From positions 1 to 6,838 of the forward strand of contig DOWI01000201.1 in the NCBI GenBank assembly GCA_003519645.1: 6,838 nucleotides of DNA, written 5' to 3'. The notes under the pieces were generated by a model. It was not told the DNA's origin, searched no databases, and saw only the letters and a list, made by a program, of their open reading frames with translations. Positions within the stretch are counted from its first letter, which is position 1. Every line of letters starts with the position of its first letter. The DNA is from Oscillospiraceae bacterium. Lineage in GTDB: Bacteria; Bacillota_A; Clostridia; Oscillospirales; Acutalibacteraceae. The translations under genes were made by a program, and so were the position numbers. Shown piece by piece: positions 1 through 6,581 of this stretch.

Positions 1-1
1 C

Positions 2-1441
2 GATCACGGTCTTGAAATCGTTCCCGTTATCAATAAAATTGATCTTCCCTCGGCACGTCCCGACGAGATACGTGAGGAAATCGAGGATATCATCGGCATC
101 GAAGCATCTGATGCGCCCGCAATCTCGGCAAAACAGGGCATTAATATTGAGGCTGTTATGGAGGCAATTGTCAAACAAATCCCTCCGCCCGGCGGCAGTG
201 ATAATGAACCGTTGCGCGCACTGATTTTTGACAGCTATTATGACAGCTACCGGGGTGTCATCGTATATTTCCGTGTTATGTCGGGCGTTGTCCGTACAGG
301 TGACACCATCCGCATGATGGCAACGGGTGCGGAGTATGATGTGGTTGAAACCGGCATCATGCGCCCAGGCAGGCTGGAACCATGCGAAAGCCTCCACGCG
401 GGAGAGGTCGGATATATCGCGGCTTCCATCCGGGCCGTGAGCGATGCCAGAGTCGGGGATACCATCACGCATGCCAAAAATCCGGCCGCCGAATCCCTGC
501 CGGGTTACCGCAAGGCAAACCCCATGGTTTTCTGCGGTATCTTCCCTGCCGACGGCGCACATTACCAAGATCTGCGCGAAGCACTTGAGCGGCTCCAGCT
601 GAATGATGCCGCCTTAAGCTTCCAACCCGAAACATCGGTTGCATTAGGATTTGGATTCCGATGCGGCTTCCTCGGACTTCTGCATATGGAAATTGTGCAG
701 GAACGGTTGGAGCGTGAATATAACATTGATTTGATTACAACTGCTCCAAGCGTTGTCTACCGCTTAACGCTGAATGACGGCACGGTGCTTGAAATTGACA
801 ACCCCACAAATTATCCCGATCAGGGGCAAATCGTATCGGCGGAGGAGCCGGTTGCAAATGCGCATATTTTTACGCCTACCGAATATGTAGGCAATATCAT
901 GGAGCTTTGTCAGCAGCGGCGCGGCGTCTTTATTGATATGAAGTATCTAGATCCCACACGTGTGGATATTCATTATGAATTGCCCCTCAACGAAATTATC
1001 TATGACTTTTTTGATGCTCTGAAATCACGCACCAAAGGATATGCAAGCTTTGATTACGAATTGAAGGATTACACCAAATCGAATCTTGTCAAGCTTGATA
1101 TCATGCTCAACGGTGAGACGGTTGACGCACTCAGCTTTATTGTATATGAAGGCAGCGCATACACAAGAGCACGCCGTATCTGTGAAAAGCTGCGGGAGAA
1201 TATTCCCCGCCAGATGTTTGAAGTACCAATCCAGGCTGCCATCGGCGGCAAAATCATCGCACGTGAGACGGTTCGTGCCATGCGCAAGGATGTTCTTGCG
1301 AAATGCTACGGCGGCGATATAACCAGAAAGAAAAAGCTGCTCGAAAAGCAGAAGGAAGGCAAAAAGCGTATGCGCCAGCTAGGCAGCGTAGAAGTGCCGC
1401 AGGAAGCATTTATGGCAGTCCTCAAGCTGGATGAGGATTAA
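2..1441 (+). CDS. lepA: Elongation factor 4 (LepA), 5'-truncated by window edge
   Basis: Ribosome-bound translational GTPase that back-translocates or remodels stalled ribosomes and helps initiation. The reading frame is open from base 2, so the first ATG in frame (158) is internal and not the start. About 479 residues are visible of a family length near 600; the P-loop, switch regions and G3 lie outside the window. Visible residues 11-14 are the G4 motif NKID and 42-44 the G5 motif SAK. Then follow domain II (about 70-155), the EF-G domain III-like part with the LepA signature [14 protein letters not shown] (about 215-230), the domain V-like part (about 280-355), and the LepA-specific C-terminal domain, with [20 protein letters not shown] and [20 protein letters not shown]. 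There is no frameshift or missing conserved block. A terminator follows 41 bases after the stop, so the gene ends its transcript here. Identification is secure. Confidence 0.97.
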   Translation, partial: DHGLEIVPVINKIDLPSARPDEIREEIEDIIGIEASDAPAISAKQGINIEAVMEAIVKQIPPPGGSDNEPLRALIFDSYYDSYRGVIVYFRVMSGVVRTGDTIRMMATGAEYDVVETGIMRPGRLEPCESLHAGEVGYIAASIRAVSDARVGDTITHAKNPAAESLPGYRKANPMVFCGIFPADGAHYQDLREALERLQLNDAALSFQPETSVALGFGFRCGFLGLLHMEIVQERLEREYNIDLITTAPSVVYRLTLNDGTVLEIDNPTNYPDQGQIVSAEEPVANAHIFTPTEYVGNIMELCQQRRGVFIDMKYLDPTRVDIHYELPLNEIIYDFFDALKSRTKGYASFDYELKDYTKSNLVKLDIMLNGETVDALSFIVYEGSAYTRARRICEKLRENIPRQMFEVPIQAAIGGKIIARETVRAMRKDVLAKCYGGDITRKKKLLEKQKEGKKRMRQLGSVEVPQEAFMAVLKLDED

Positions 1442-1482
1442 GGCGACATTTAATTATACCCGCAGGGCATTTGCGCACACAG

Positions 1483-1521
1483 CTAAAAACGCAGGAGTTC
1501 GCCGAACCCCCGCGTTTTTAG
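1483..1521 (+). terminator. Hairpin terminator of lepA
   Basis: The left arm CTAAAAACGC (1483-1492) pairs perfectly with GCGTTTTTAG (1512-1521). Inside, after one mismatch, GG pairs with CC, and after a second mismatch GTTC (1497-1500) pairs with GAAC (1504-1507) around a three-base loop. The A-run on the left and T-run on the right lie in the stem, so the hairpin can terminate in either direction. Its place just after the lepA stop and ahead of a new promoter supports the call. Confidence 0.85.
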
Positions 1522-1536
1522 TGTATAAAACAAATG

Positions 1537-1552
1537 AGTGACAGGTCTCACA
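1537..1552. promoter_or_regulatory. CRP/FNR-like palindromic operator candidate
   Basis: The sequence reads AGTGA-N6-TCACA and matches nine of ten specified bases of the classical CRP consensus TGTGA-N6-TCACA. Its centre (1544.5) is about 35 bases upstream of the start point predicted from the -10 box, over the place where a -35 box would be. No good -35 hexamer is present there, so a bound regulator could either substitute for it or block polymerase. Binding by a Crp/Fnr-family protein is inferred from the pattern only. Confidence 0.4.
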
Positions 1553-1564
1553 CAAATCCTTTTA

Positions 1565-1573
1565 TGATATAAT
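1565..1573 (+). promoter_or_regulatory. Extended -10 promoter of the hydrolase operon
   Basis: TGATATAAT is a perfect TATAAT (1568-1573) preceded by the TGn extension. At the normal 17-base spacing the -35 position reads GTCTCA, a poor match, which suits an extended -10 or activator-dependent promoter. Transcription would begin near 1580 and leave a leader of roughly 38 bases. It lies downstream of the lepA terminator and upstream of the first gene of the three-gene unit. Confidence 0.7.
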
Positions 1574-1617
1574 AAACAGTAATAGATATATATCAAATGT
1601 GATAAAGGAGAGGCTCA

Positions 1618-2793
1618 ATGGACGGTTTTGGAAGCAAGCCGCGTAAATCGGGAAAGTATCAGCCAAGTCTAAAAAGCAGACTTGTAAAGGAAACCATGAA
1701 AAGCGTTAAGCCAATTATCACAAATATAGCGATATCAAAGCAACGCAAAGGTGTAGGGCTTCTCCGTCATTTTTGCTCAGTTCCCAAGGATGTTCATATA
1801 AAGGATGCCGAGAGCTGCTTTGGTGCAAAACTTCCGATGCATGCGGTGTGGTTAATACCCGATCAATTGCAGAAAGGAAAAGTAATACTCTATGCGCATG
1901 GCGGTTCCTATGTGTATGGTTCACCTGAGACACATAAATCTATTCCCGCTCGCTTGGCTTCAATGAGCGGATATGCAGCGCTGTCGTATGATTACAGGCT
2001 TGCGCCTGAATTCCCTTTTCCCGCCGCATTGGATGATGCAGTGGCGGCATTCGATTACCTTTTGGATCAAGGATATTCCGAGGATGATATTGTTGTTTGC
2101 GGTGATTCAGCAGGCGGTGCACTGTCAATAGCATTGGTAATGACGCTGCGTGATCGCGGACGCAAACTGCCGGCCGGTATTATTGTAATCTCACCCTGGA
2201 CCGATCTAACCCACAGCGGTAAATCTCATATATCTAAAAGGGATATAGATCCGCTGATGGCAACCAAAGAGCTGAGGAAAGCAGCAGAGCTTTATGCCGG
2301 GGGAGGAGCTTTAAGTAATAGGTATATATCTCCGCTTTTCGGGGACTTTAAAGATTTTCCGCCCACCCTGATTCATGTGGGCAGCAATGAAATATTGCTT
2401 GATGATTCAAAACGGCTTGCTGCACGTATGGTAAAACAAAAGGTAGATGTCCGCATTACAATTTTTAAAGACATGTGGCATGTTTTTCACATGTTTGACG
2501 TACCGGAATCCTATACTGCCATACGAAGGATGGCGCAGTTCTTGGATTCACTGTGGCAGGAAGACAGAATAGAATACGAAGTACACCCGGGTGCTTATTA
2601 TAGGCATTATAAAGGAAACGAGTATCGTGTTTTGCATATAGCCAGACACAGTGAAACGCTGGAAGAACTGGTGGTCTACCAGCAGCTACATGGTAATCAT
2701 AATATCTGGGTGTGTCAGCTTGATATGTTTTTAGAGACAGTCGAGTGTAACGGTACAAGGGTGTATAGATTTGAAGAAATTAAGGAAGGGTAA
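1618..2793 (+). CDS. HSL-type alpha/beta hydrolase fused to a C-terminal DUF1653 domain
   Basis: Probable cytoplasmic esterase or lipase of the hormone-sensitive lipase family (alpha/beta hydrolase fold 3), 391 residues. The oxyanion motif is HGGSY (His94), a variant of HGGG. The nucleophile elbow is GDSAGG with Ser164. The acid is probably Glu258 in GSNEILLDD, where Asp is more usual, and the base is His288 in MWHVF. The hydrolase ends near residue 312. Residues about 324-388 match DUF1653 (YYRHYKGNEYRVL, IARHSETLEELVVYQ, MFLETVE). There is no start codon or ribosome site at the junction, so this is one fused protein. No signal peptide is seen; the first 35 residues are basic. AAAGGAG (1604-1610) lies seven bases before the ATG, which fixes the start. 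It is first in a three-gene unit with an acyltransferase and a membrane protein. The substrate cannot be read from sequence; the role of DUF1653 is unknown. Confidence 0.93.
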   Translation: MDGFGSKPRKSGKYQPSLKSRLVKETMKSVKPIITNIAISKQRKGVGLLRHFCSVPKDVHIKDAESCFGAKLPMHAVWLIPDQLQKGKVILYAHGGSYVYGSPETHKSIPARLASMSGYAALSYDYRLAPEFPFPAALDDAVAAFDYLLDQGYSEDDIVVCGDSAGGALSIALVMTLRDRGRKLPAGIIVISPWTDLTHSGKSHISKRDIDPLMATKELRKAAELYAGGGALSNRYISPLFGDFKDFPPTLIHVGSNEILLDDSKRLAARMVKQKVDVRITIFKDMWHVFHMFDVPESYTAIRRMAQFLDSLWQEDRIEYEVHPGAYYRHYKGNEYRVLHIARHSETLEELVVYQQLHGNHNIWVCQLDMFLETVECNGTRVYRFEEIKEG

Positions 2794-2872
2794 CTCAACT
2801 GCTTTTGGATAACATTCGCCTAAAGAAACCATATGATTCTATTTACAACCTTGTAGTTGAGACAAAATTTCC

Positions 2873-2879
2873 GGGTGAT
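2873..2879 (+). promoter_or_regulatory. Weak Shine-Dalgarno sequence deciding the acyltransferase start
   Basis: GGGTGAT matches the GGTGAT end of the full anti-SD complement (AAGGAGGTGATC) and lies four bases before ATG 2884. The other in-frame starts, TTG 2857, GTG 2875 and ATG 2878, have no recognisable ribosome site upstream. The next gene and the previous gene both have far stronger sites, so this middle gene may be translated less efficiently. Confidence 0.4.
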
Positions 2880-2883
2880 GACT

Positions 2884-4155
2884 ATGTCAAATAATCAAAA
2901 TTGGTATCGTCTGGATAATTCTGCGCTGATCTACCCCGCGGTAATGCGGAGGGACTGGGCAGCTGTTTTTCGTGTCAGCATTACATTAAACGATTCAATT
3001 GACCCTTCTGTTTTGCAAAGAGCACTGGAAGATACAGTCAAGAGAATTCCTGCCTTTCGATTATCGCTGCATCGCGGACTGTTCTGGTTTTATCTAGATA
3101 CCAACCGGCATATGCCTCACGTTGAGCCGGATGTTCTCAACCCCTGTAAAAAGATTGAACAAGATGAAAACGAAGGGTATCTCTTTCGAGTGCGGTATTA
3201 CCGCAGCAGGATTGCGCTGGAGGTATTCCATTCCATTACCGACGGCACGGGAGCAATGATATTCCTGAAGACACTGGCAGCGAGGTATTTAATGCTGCTC
3301 GGGCATCCGATTGAAGCCGTAGAAGGTGTTCTGGACTGTGACCAGCCACCGCTGCCGGATGAAATGGAGGACAGCCATAGCCGTTATGCCCAGTTTAAAC
3401 ACATCGAAAAACGCCGCGAATCCAAAGCGTATCATCCTCGTATGGTACGTCAGCCGGTCCATACTCTGAATATTATTACCGGAAGCATGCCTGTTGAGCA
3501 GGTACGCCAGCGTGCAAAAGCACTAGACGTTACAATCAACGATTATCTTGCGGGGGCGCTCTGCTACGCGTTCTATCAGTTGCAAAAGCAGGAAGGCAGA
3601 AAACGTCAATATCCTGTGAAAGTTAGCGTGCCGATTAATATGCGAACCTTTCACCCCTCCGAGACACTGCGTAATTTTTCGCTGTTTATCAATCCCGGGA
3701 TAGACCCGAAGTACGGTGATTTTACCTTTGAAGAAATCGTTCAGCAGATTCATCATTTTATGCGGTTGCGGTTGAACAAAAAATATCTTAACGCAGTTTT
3801 GTCAGCCAATGTTGGCAACCAAAAAAATAGATTCACACGTATAGCACCGCTTTTTATAAAAAATATCGTTATGGACATTGCATACCGTTTATACGGTGAA
3901 AGCCGCTATTCGGTTGCATTATCAAATTTAGGTGTTATGAAAACACCACCATCCATGGCTCCCTTTGTGGAACGATTTGATTTTATTATGGGGCCGCCGC
4001 GCACAAATCTGCATGGTGCAACAGCGGTAAGCTATAAAGATATCTTATATGTAACGATTTCCAGTGTCGTGGAGGAAACAGATGCGGAACGCCTGCTGTT
4101 TACAGAGCTTGTAAAACGCGGCATTTCCGTAAAAATTGAAAGCAATCATTTCTAA
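2884..4155 (+). CDS. HxxxDG acyltransferase, alcohol acetyltransferase/condensation-like
   Basis: Member of the CoA-dependent acyltransferase superfamily that includes alcohol acetyltransferases (AATase), PapA-type acyltransferases and NRPS condensation domains. It would move an acyl group from CoA or a carrier onto an alcohol or amine. With the start at ATG 2884 it has 423 residues. The catalytic motif HSITDG gives His116, Asp120 and Gly121, within the range usual for the family. The C-terminal half has VSVPINMR (from about 3628), ALSNLGV (from about 3918) and a GPP-NLHGATAVSY stretch, matching the second lobe; the DFGWG motif of plant-type members is absent. The frame is open from TTG 2857 and ATG 2878 is also possible. 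I prefer 2884 because the family-like sequence NWYRLDN begins just after it. It lies 90 bases after the hydrolase and 18 bases before the membrane protein gene, with no terminator between, so it is likely co-transcribed. Acyl donor and acceptor are unknown. Confidence 0.85.
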   Translation: MSNNQNWYRLDNSALIYPAVMRRDWAAVFRVSITLNDSIDPSVLQRALEDTVKRIPAFRLSLHRGLFWFYLDTNRHMPHVEPDVLNPCKKIEQDENEGYLFRVRYYRSRIALEVFHSITDGTGAMIFLKTLAARYLMLLGHPIEAVEGVLDCDQPPLPDEMEDSHSRYAQFKHIEKRRESKAYHPRMVRQPVHTLNIITGSMPVEQVRQRAKALDVTINDYLAGALCYAFYQLQKQEGRKRQYPVKVSVPINMRTFHPSETLRNFSLFINPGIDPKYGDFTFEEIVQQIHHFMRLRLNKKYLNAVLSANVGNQKNRFTRIAPLFIKNIVMDIAYRLYGESRYSVALSNLGVMKTPPSMAPFVERFDFIMGPPRTNLHGATAVSYKDILYVTISSVVEETDAERLLFTELVKRGISVKIESNHF

Positions 4156-4173
4156 TAGGGAGGCGGATATCAA

Positions 4174-4881
4174 ATGTCTTATTGTGTCAACTGCGGGGTA
4201 GAGCTAGCCCCGTCAGAGCATGCCTGCCCATTATGTGATACAGAAATAGTAAATCCCCGTCAACCATTTGACCGTAAATACCCCCAGCCGTTTCCTAAAC
4301 GGTTTGACATATTTTCTCCAACGGATGATCGTGCTTTTATTGCTGTAATTATCAGTATTATATTAGCGCTTCCCGCTGCGATTTGCTTGGCATGTGATCT
4401 TGCATATACAAAGGGGGCGGGCTGGTCGCTTATCGTCATGGGTGCAATGGCAATGCTGTGGGTGTATATTGTACCTGTTATGTTTATCCGCCGGCACCGT
4501 GTGTTGACGTTGGTTATACTTGATACAGCTGCACTATTAGGGTTTCTCTGGCTGGTAGAAGCCTTTGCCGCCAAAGGACTGTGGTTCGTTCGTTTCGCTC
4601 TGCCCCTGGTGTTGCTTGCCGATATTCTGTTTGTAATTGATTATATAATCATTAAGAAATTAATTGCCACCCGTTTAAAAAAAGTAGCTGTTGTAGTGGC
4701 AACACTTCCGATACTGCTAGTCGGTATCGAGGCTACACTTGATTATTTTGTAGACGGCAAGGTATCACTTCTTTGGTCGTTTGCAGTGTCTATTCCCTGT
4801 GTAATACTGGCTATGCTGCTGGTAGCGGTTGACCGGCGCAGCCGTTTTAAACAGGAAATGCGTAAACGTTTACACATGTAG
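4174..4881 (+). CDS. Zinc-ribbon integral membrane protein (probable DUF6320 family)
   Basis: A 235-residue protein of unknown function. The N-terminus is a short zinc ribbon with Cys4, Cys7, Cys18 and Cys21 (YCVNC and CPLC), followed by a Pro-rich linker (about 27-48). Six hydrophobic segments suitable as membrane helices lie at about 54-76, 84-105, 109-131, 137-160, 170-192 and 198-219. The basic tail RRSRFKQEMRKR and an even helix count suggest that both ends are cytoplasmic, putting the zinc ribbon inside the cell. AGGGAGG (4157-4163) ten bases before the ATG is a strong ribosome site. The gene follows the acyltransferase by 18 bases and is the last of the unit, ahead of a terminator. From memory this resembles the DUF6320 zinc-ribbon family, which I recall beside alcohol acetyltransferase genes in Clostridia; that assignment needs a profile search. 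It may anchor, sense or transport for the two enzymes, but nothing in the sequence proves this. Confidence 0.85.
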   Translation: MSYCVNCGVELAPSEHACPLCDTEIVNPRQPFDRKYPQPFPKRFDIFSPTDDRAFIAVIISIILALPAAICLACDLAYTKGAGWSLIVMGAMAMLWVYIVPVMFIRRHRVLTLVILDTAALLGFLWLVEAFAAKGLWFVRFALPLVLLADILFVIDYIIIKKLIATRLKKVAVVVATLPILLVGIEATLDYFVDGKVSLLWSFAVSIPCVILAMLLVAVDRRSRFKQEMRKRLHM

Positions 4882-4894
4882 CATTTATTTGAAG

Positions 4895-4927
4895 CAGGCC
4901 GGCGTTTCATCGCCGGCCTGTTTATTT
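4895..4927 (+). terminator. Rho-independent terminator of the three-gene unit
   Basis: CAGGCCGGCG (4895-4904) and CGCCGGCCTG (4911-4920) form a perfect, GC-rich 10-bp stem around a six-base loop, followed by TTTATTT. It starts 13 bases after the stop of the membrane protein gene. Read on the minus strand the stem is followed by CTTCAAATAA, a poor U-tract. It is therefore best for the plus-strand unit, though it may also stop comM transcripts arriving from the right. Confidence 0.9.
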
Positions 4928-4957
4928 ATAATAGAATTGATGTTTTTGAAAGTTATT

Positions 4958-6490
4958 TTATCTTCTCCAGTACTTTCGGTCAAGACTGCGATACTGCACT
5001 GCTTCGGCTAGATGCGGTGTTTCAATGATTTCCGATTGAGCAAGGTCAGCAATTGTCCTTGCCACCTTAAGCAAACGGTCATAGGCGCGCGCAGACAAGC
5101 CCATCCGATCAAACACATCACGCAGCATAGCAGATGCGGCATCCGTCATGTTACATACCTGTCGCAGCATACCGGCGGGTATATGTGCGTTGCTGGTAAC
5201 CGATGTTCCTTTAAATCTTTCAAGCTGGACAGCACGGGCAGCATTTACCCTTTCGAGTATCGCGGCCGAGCTTTCGGAAGCTTTTTTTGATGAAAGCTGT
5301 TCATACTCGACAGGCGGAACCTCTATATGCAAATCAATCCGGTCTAAAAGCGGTCCCGAAATACGTGAAAGGTAGGTCTGCTGCGCCGCAGGTGAACACT
5401 TACAATTTCTTGTGGGATGACCGAAATATCCGCATGGGCAAGGATTCATTGCTGCGACCAGCATCAACGAGCATGGATAGGTAAGCGACGCGCTAACGCG
5501 TGAAATTGTAACACAGGCGTCCTCAAGTGGCTGTCTTAGAGACTCCATAGCAACGCGTGAAAACTCGGGCAGTTCGTCCAAAAAAAGAACCCCATGGTGT
5601 GATAGAGATGCCTCTCCGGGTTTGGGAACCGTTCCTCCACCCGTCAGTCCGGCAGCAGATACGCCGTGATGCGGGGATCGAAACGGCCTGCTGGTGAGTA
5701 ATCCGGCTCCTCCCGGCAACATACCGGCGATAGAATGAATTTTTGTCGCCTCCAGTGCCTCTGCCTGTGTCATATCGGGCAGGATGGATGGAAGCCTGCG
5801 TGCCAGCATGCTTTTTCCCGAACCAGGGGGTCCGATCAACAAGATATTATGGGCTCCTGCTGCCGCTACCTCAAGTGCGCGGCGGGCAGCGGCTTGTCCG
5901 CAAACATCTGAAAAATCAGCAATTTCTCCGTTTGATACCAGCAGGTTGGGGAAATCCTCCGGTTTGGCGGGGCTTAACACATTTGCACCTGAAAGATGCC
6001 CCATAAGGGCGGAGACCGAGGAAATAGCGATCACATCGATCCCGTCTACAACTGCACCCTCTGCGGCGTTGCCTGCAGGTACAAATACGCGGCGTAAGCC
6101 GGCATCACGAGCCGCCAACACCATGGGAAGTACGCCGCGTATGGGACGCACTTCACCATCCAGCGACAGTTCGCCTACAAACGCCGCGTCATCCAACGGC
6201 ATCTCAAGCTGCCCGCTTGCCTTAAGAAGCGCAAGCAAAAGTGGGAGGTCATAAACCGAGCCTTCCTTTCTGACATCAGCAGGCGCAAGGTTTACGGTGA
6301 TGCGGCTGACTGGGTATGTAAAACCGCAATTCTTCATGGAAGAGCGTACACGATCCCTGGACTCGCGAACTGCAGCCCCGGGTAAACCTACAACATCAAA
6401 TCCCGGAAGTCCCTGTGATATATCCGCTTCTACTTCAATCGGAAAGCCGTCAATCCCCAGTAACCCCATACTTCTGACTCGTGCAAACAC
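4958..6490 (-). CDS. comM: ComM/YifB family AAA+ ATPase (Mg-chelatase-like)
   Basis: Complete 510-residue protein, normal for the family. In Gram-negative transformable species ComM is a hexameric helicase that drives branch migration when incoming single-stranded DNA is integrated; in most Firmicutes its role is less clear. The N-terminal Lon S5-like domain is seen at about 1-165 (GLPGFDVVGLP, AVRESRDRVRSS, NLAPADVRKEGS). The Mg-chelatase AAA+ core follows, with Walker A GPPGSGKS (220-227), Walker B VLFLDE (301-306), the four-cysteine segment CPCGYFGHP-CKC (351-365) typical of the family, and SGPLLDRIDL with Arg384 as likely arginine finger. The C-terminal lid carries GLSARAYDRLLKVARTIADL (about 465-484). 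It starts at GTG, with a good ribosome site and a near-consensus promoter just upstream. It is convergent with the three-gene unit and appears monocistronic. The name is given by family; competence in this organism is not shown. Confidence 0.95.
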   Translation of the reverse strand: MFARVRSMGLLGIDGFPIEVEADISQGLPGFDVVGLPGAAVRESRDRVRSSMKNCGFTYPVSRITVNLAPADVRKEGSVYDLPLLLALLKASGQLEMPLDDAAFVGELSLDGEVRPIRGVLPMVLAARDAGLRRVFVPAGNAAEGAVVDGIDVIAISSVSALMGHLSGANVLSPAKPEDFPNLLVSNGEIADFSDVCGQAAARRALEVAAAGAHNILLIGPPGSGKSMLARRLPSILPDMTQAEALEATKIHSIAGMLPGGAGLLTSRPFRSPHHGVSAAGLTGGGTVPKPGEASLSHHGVLFLDELPEFSRVAMESLRQPLEDACVTISRVSASLTYPCSLMLVAAMNPCPCGYFGHPTRNCKCSPAAQQTYLSRISGPLLDRIDLHIEVPPVEYEQLSSKKASESSAAILERVNAARAVQLERFKGTSVTSNAHIPAGMLRQVCNMTDAASAMLRDVFDRMGLSARAYDRLLKVARTIADLAQSEIIETPHLAEAVQYRSLDRKYWRR

Positions 6491-6497
6491 CGTTCAT

Positions 6498-6504
6498 CCC
6501 CCTT
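6498..6504 (-). promoter_or_regulatory. Ribosome binding site setting the GTG start of comM
   Basis: On the minus strand AAGGGGG lies seven bases before GTG (6490-6488). The ATG at 6497-6495 is out of frame with the protein, and the family's usual N-terminus begins right at this GTG, so GTG is the supported start. Confidence 0.8.
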
Positions 6505-6522
6505 GATCTCCCATTTATCGGC

Positions 6523-6551
6523 ATTATACAATACTTTCCCAAATATGTAAA
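6523..6551 (-). promoter_or_regulatory. SigA-type promoter of comM
   Basis: On the minus strand TTTACA (6551-6546) is followed after exactly 17 bases by a perfect TATAAT (6528-6523). The -35 box has five of six consensus bases. It lies 32 bases before the comM start codon and within the 91-base gap after the DUF3298 gene, so comM has its own vegetative promoter and does not depend on the upstream gene. No ComK-type or other competence box is obvious around it. Confidence 0.8.
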
Positions 6552-6581
6552 CTTGTCTGCGCATTTGAATCTAAAACTTTT

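Noticed and set aside
12..224. 70-residue plus-strand open frame at the left edge
   Set aside because: It overlaps the lepA frame, which carries NKID and SAK over the same bases; this frame has no family resemblance.
1538..1573. GTGACA as a -35 box for the hydrolase promoter
   Set aside because: It lies 24 bases from TATAAT, too far; the bases are better explained as half of the CRP/FNR-like palindrome.
2465..2758. 97-residue minus-strand open frame opposite the end of the hydrolase
   Set aside because: It lies across the conserved His288 region and the DUF1653 domain on the other strand, so it is a shadow.
2805..2837. TTGGAT ... TATGAT as a promoter for the acyltransferase gene
   Set aside because: The two hexamers are 21 bases apart, too far for a normal SigA promoter, and both are imperfect; read-through from the upstream promoter is simpler.
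2794..2861. CTCAACT ... AGTTGAG inverted repeat flanking the hydrolase-acyltransferase gap
   Set aside because: The arms are only seven bases and about 54 bases apart, with no T-run, so there is no case for a terminator or riboswitch.
4260..4574. 104-residue minus-strand open frame inside the zinc-ribbon membrane protein gene
   Set aside because: It is antisense to a gene with clear cysteine motifs, membrane helices and a strong ribosome site; it has no recognisable domain.
5784..6254. 156-residue plus-strand open frame opposite comM
   Set aside because: It is antisense to the Walker A and N-terminal regions of comM. Its Ala/Ser/Arg/Pro-rich composition is that of a shadow of a GC-richer gene, and no ribosome site is seen.
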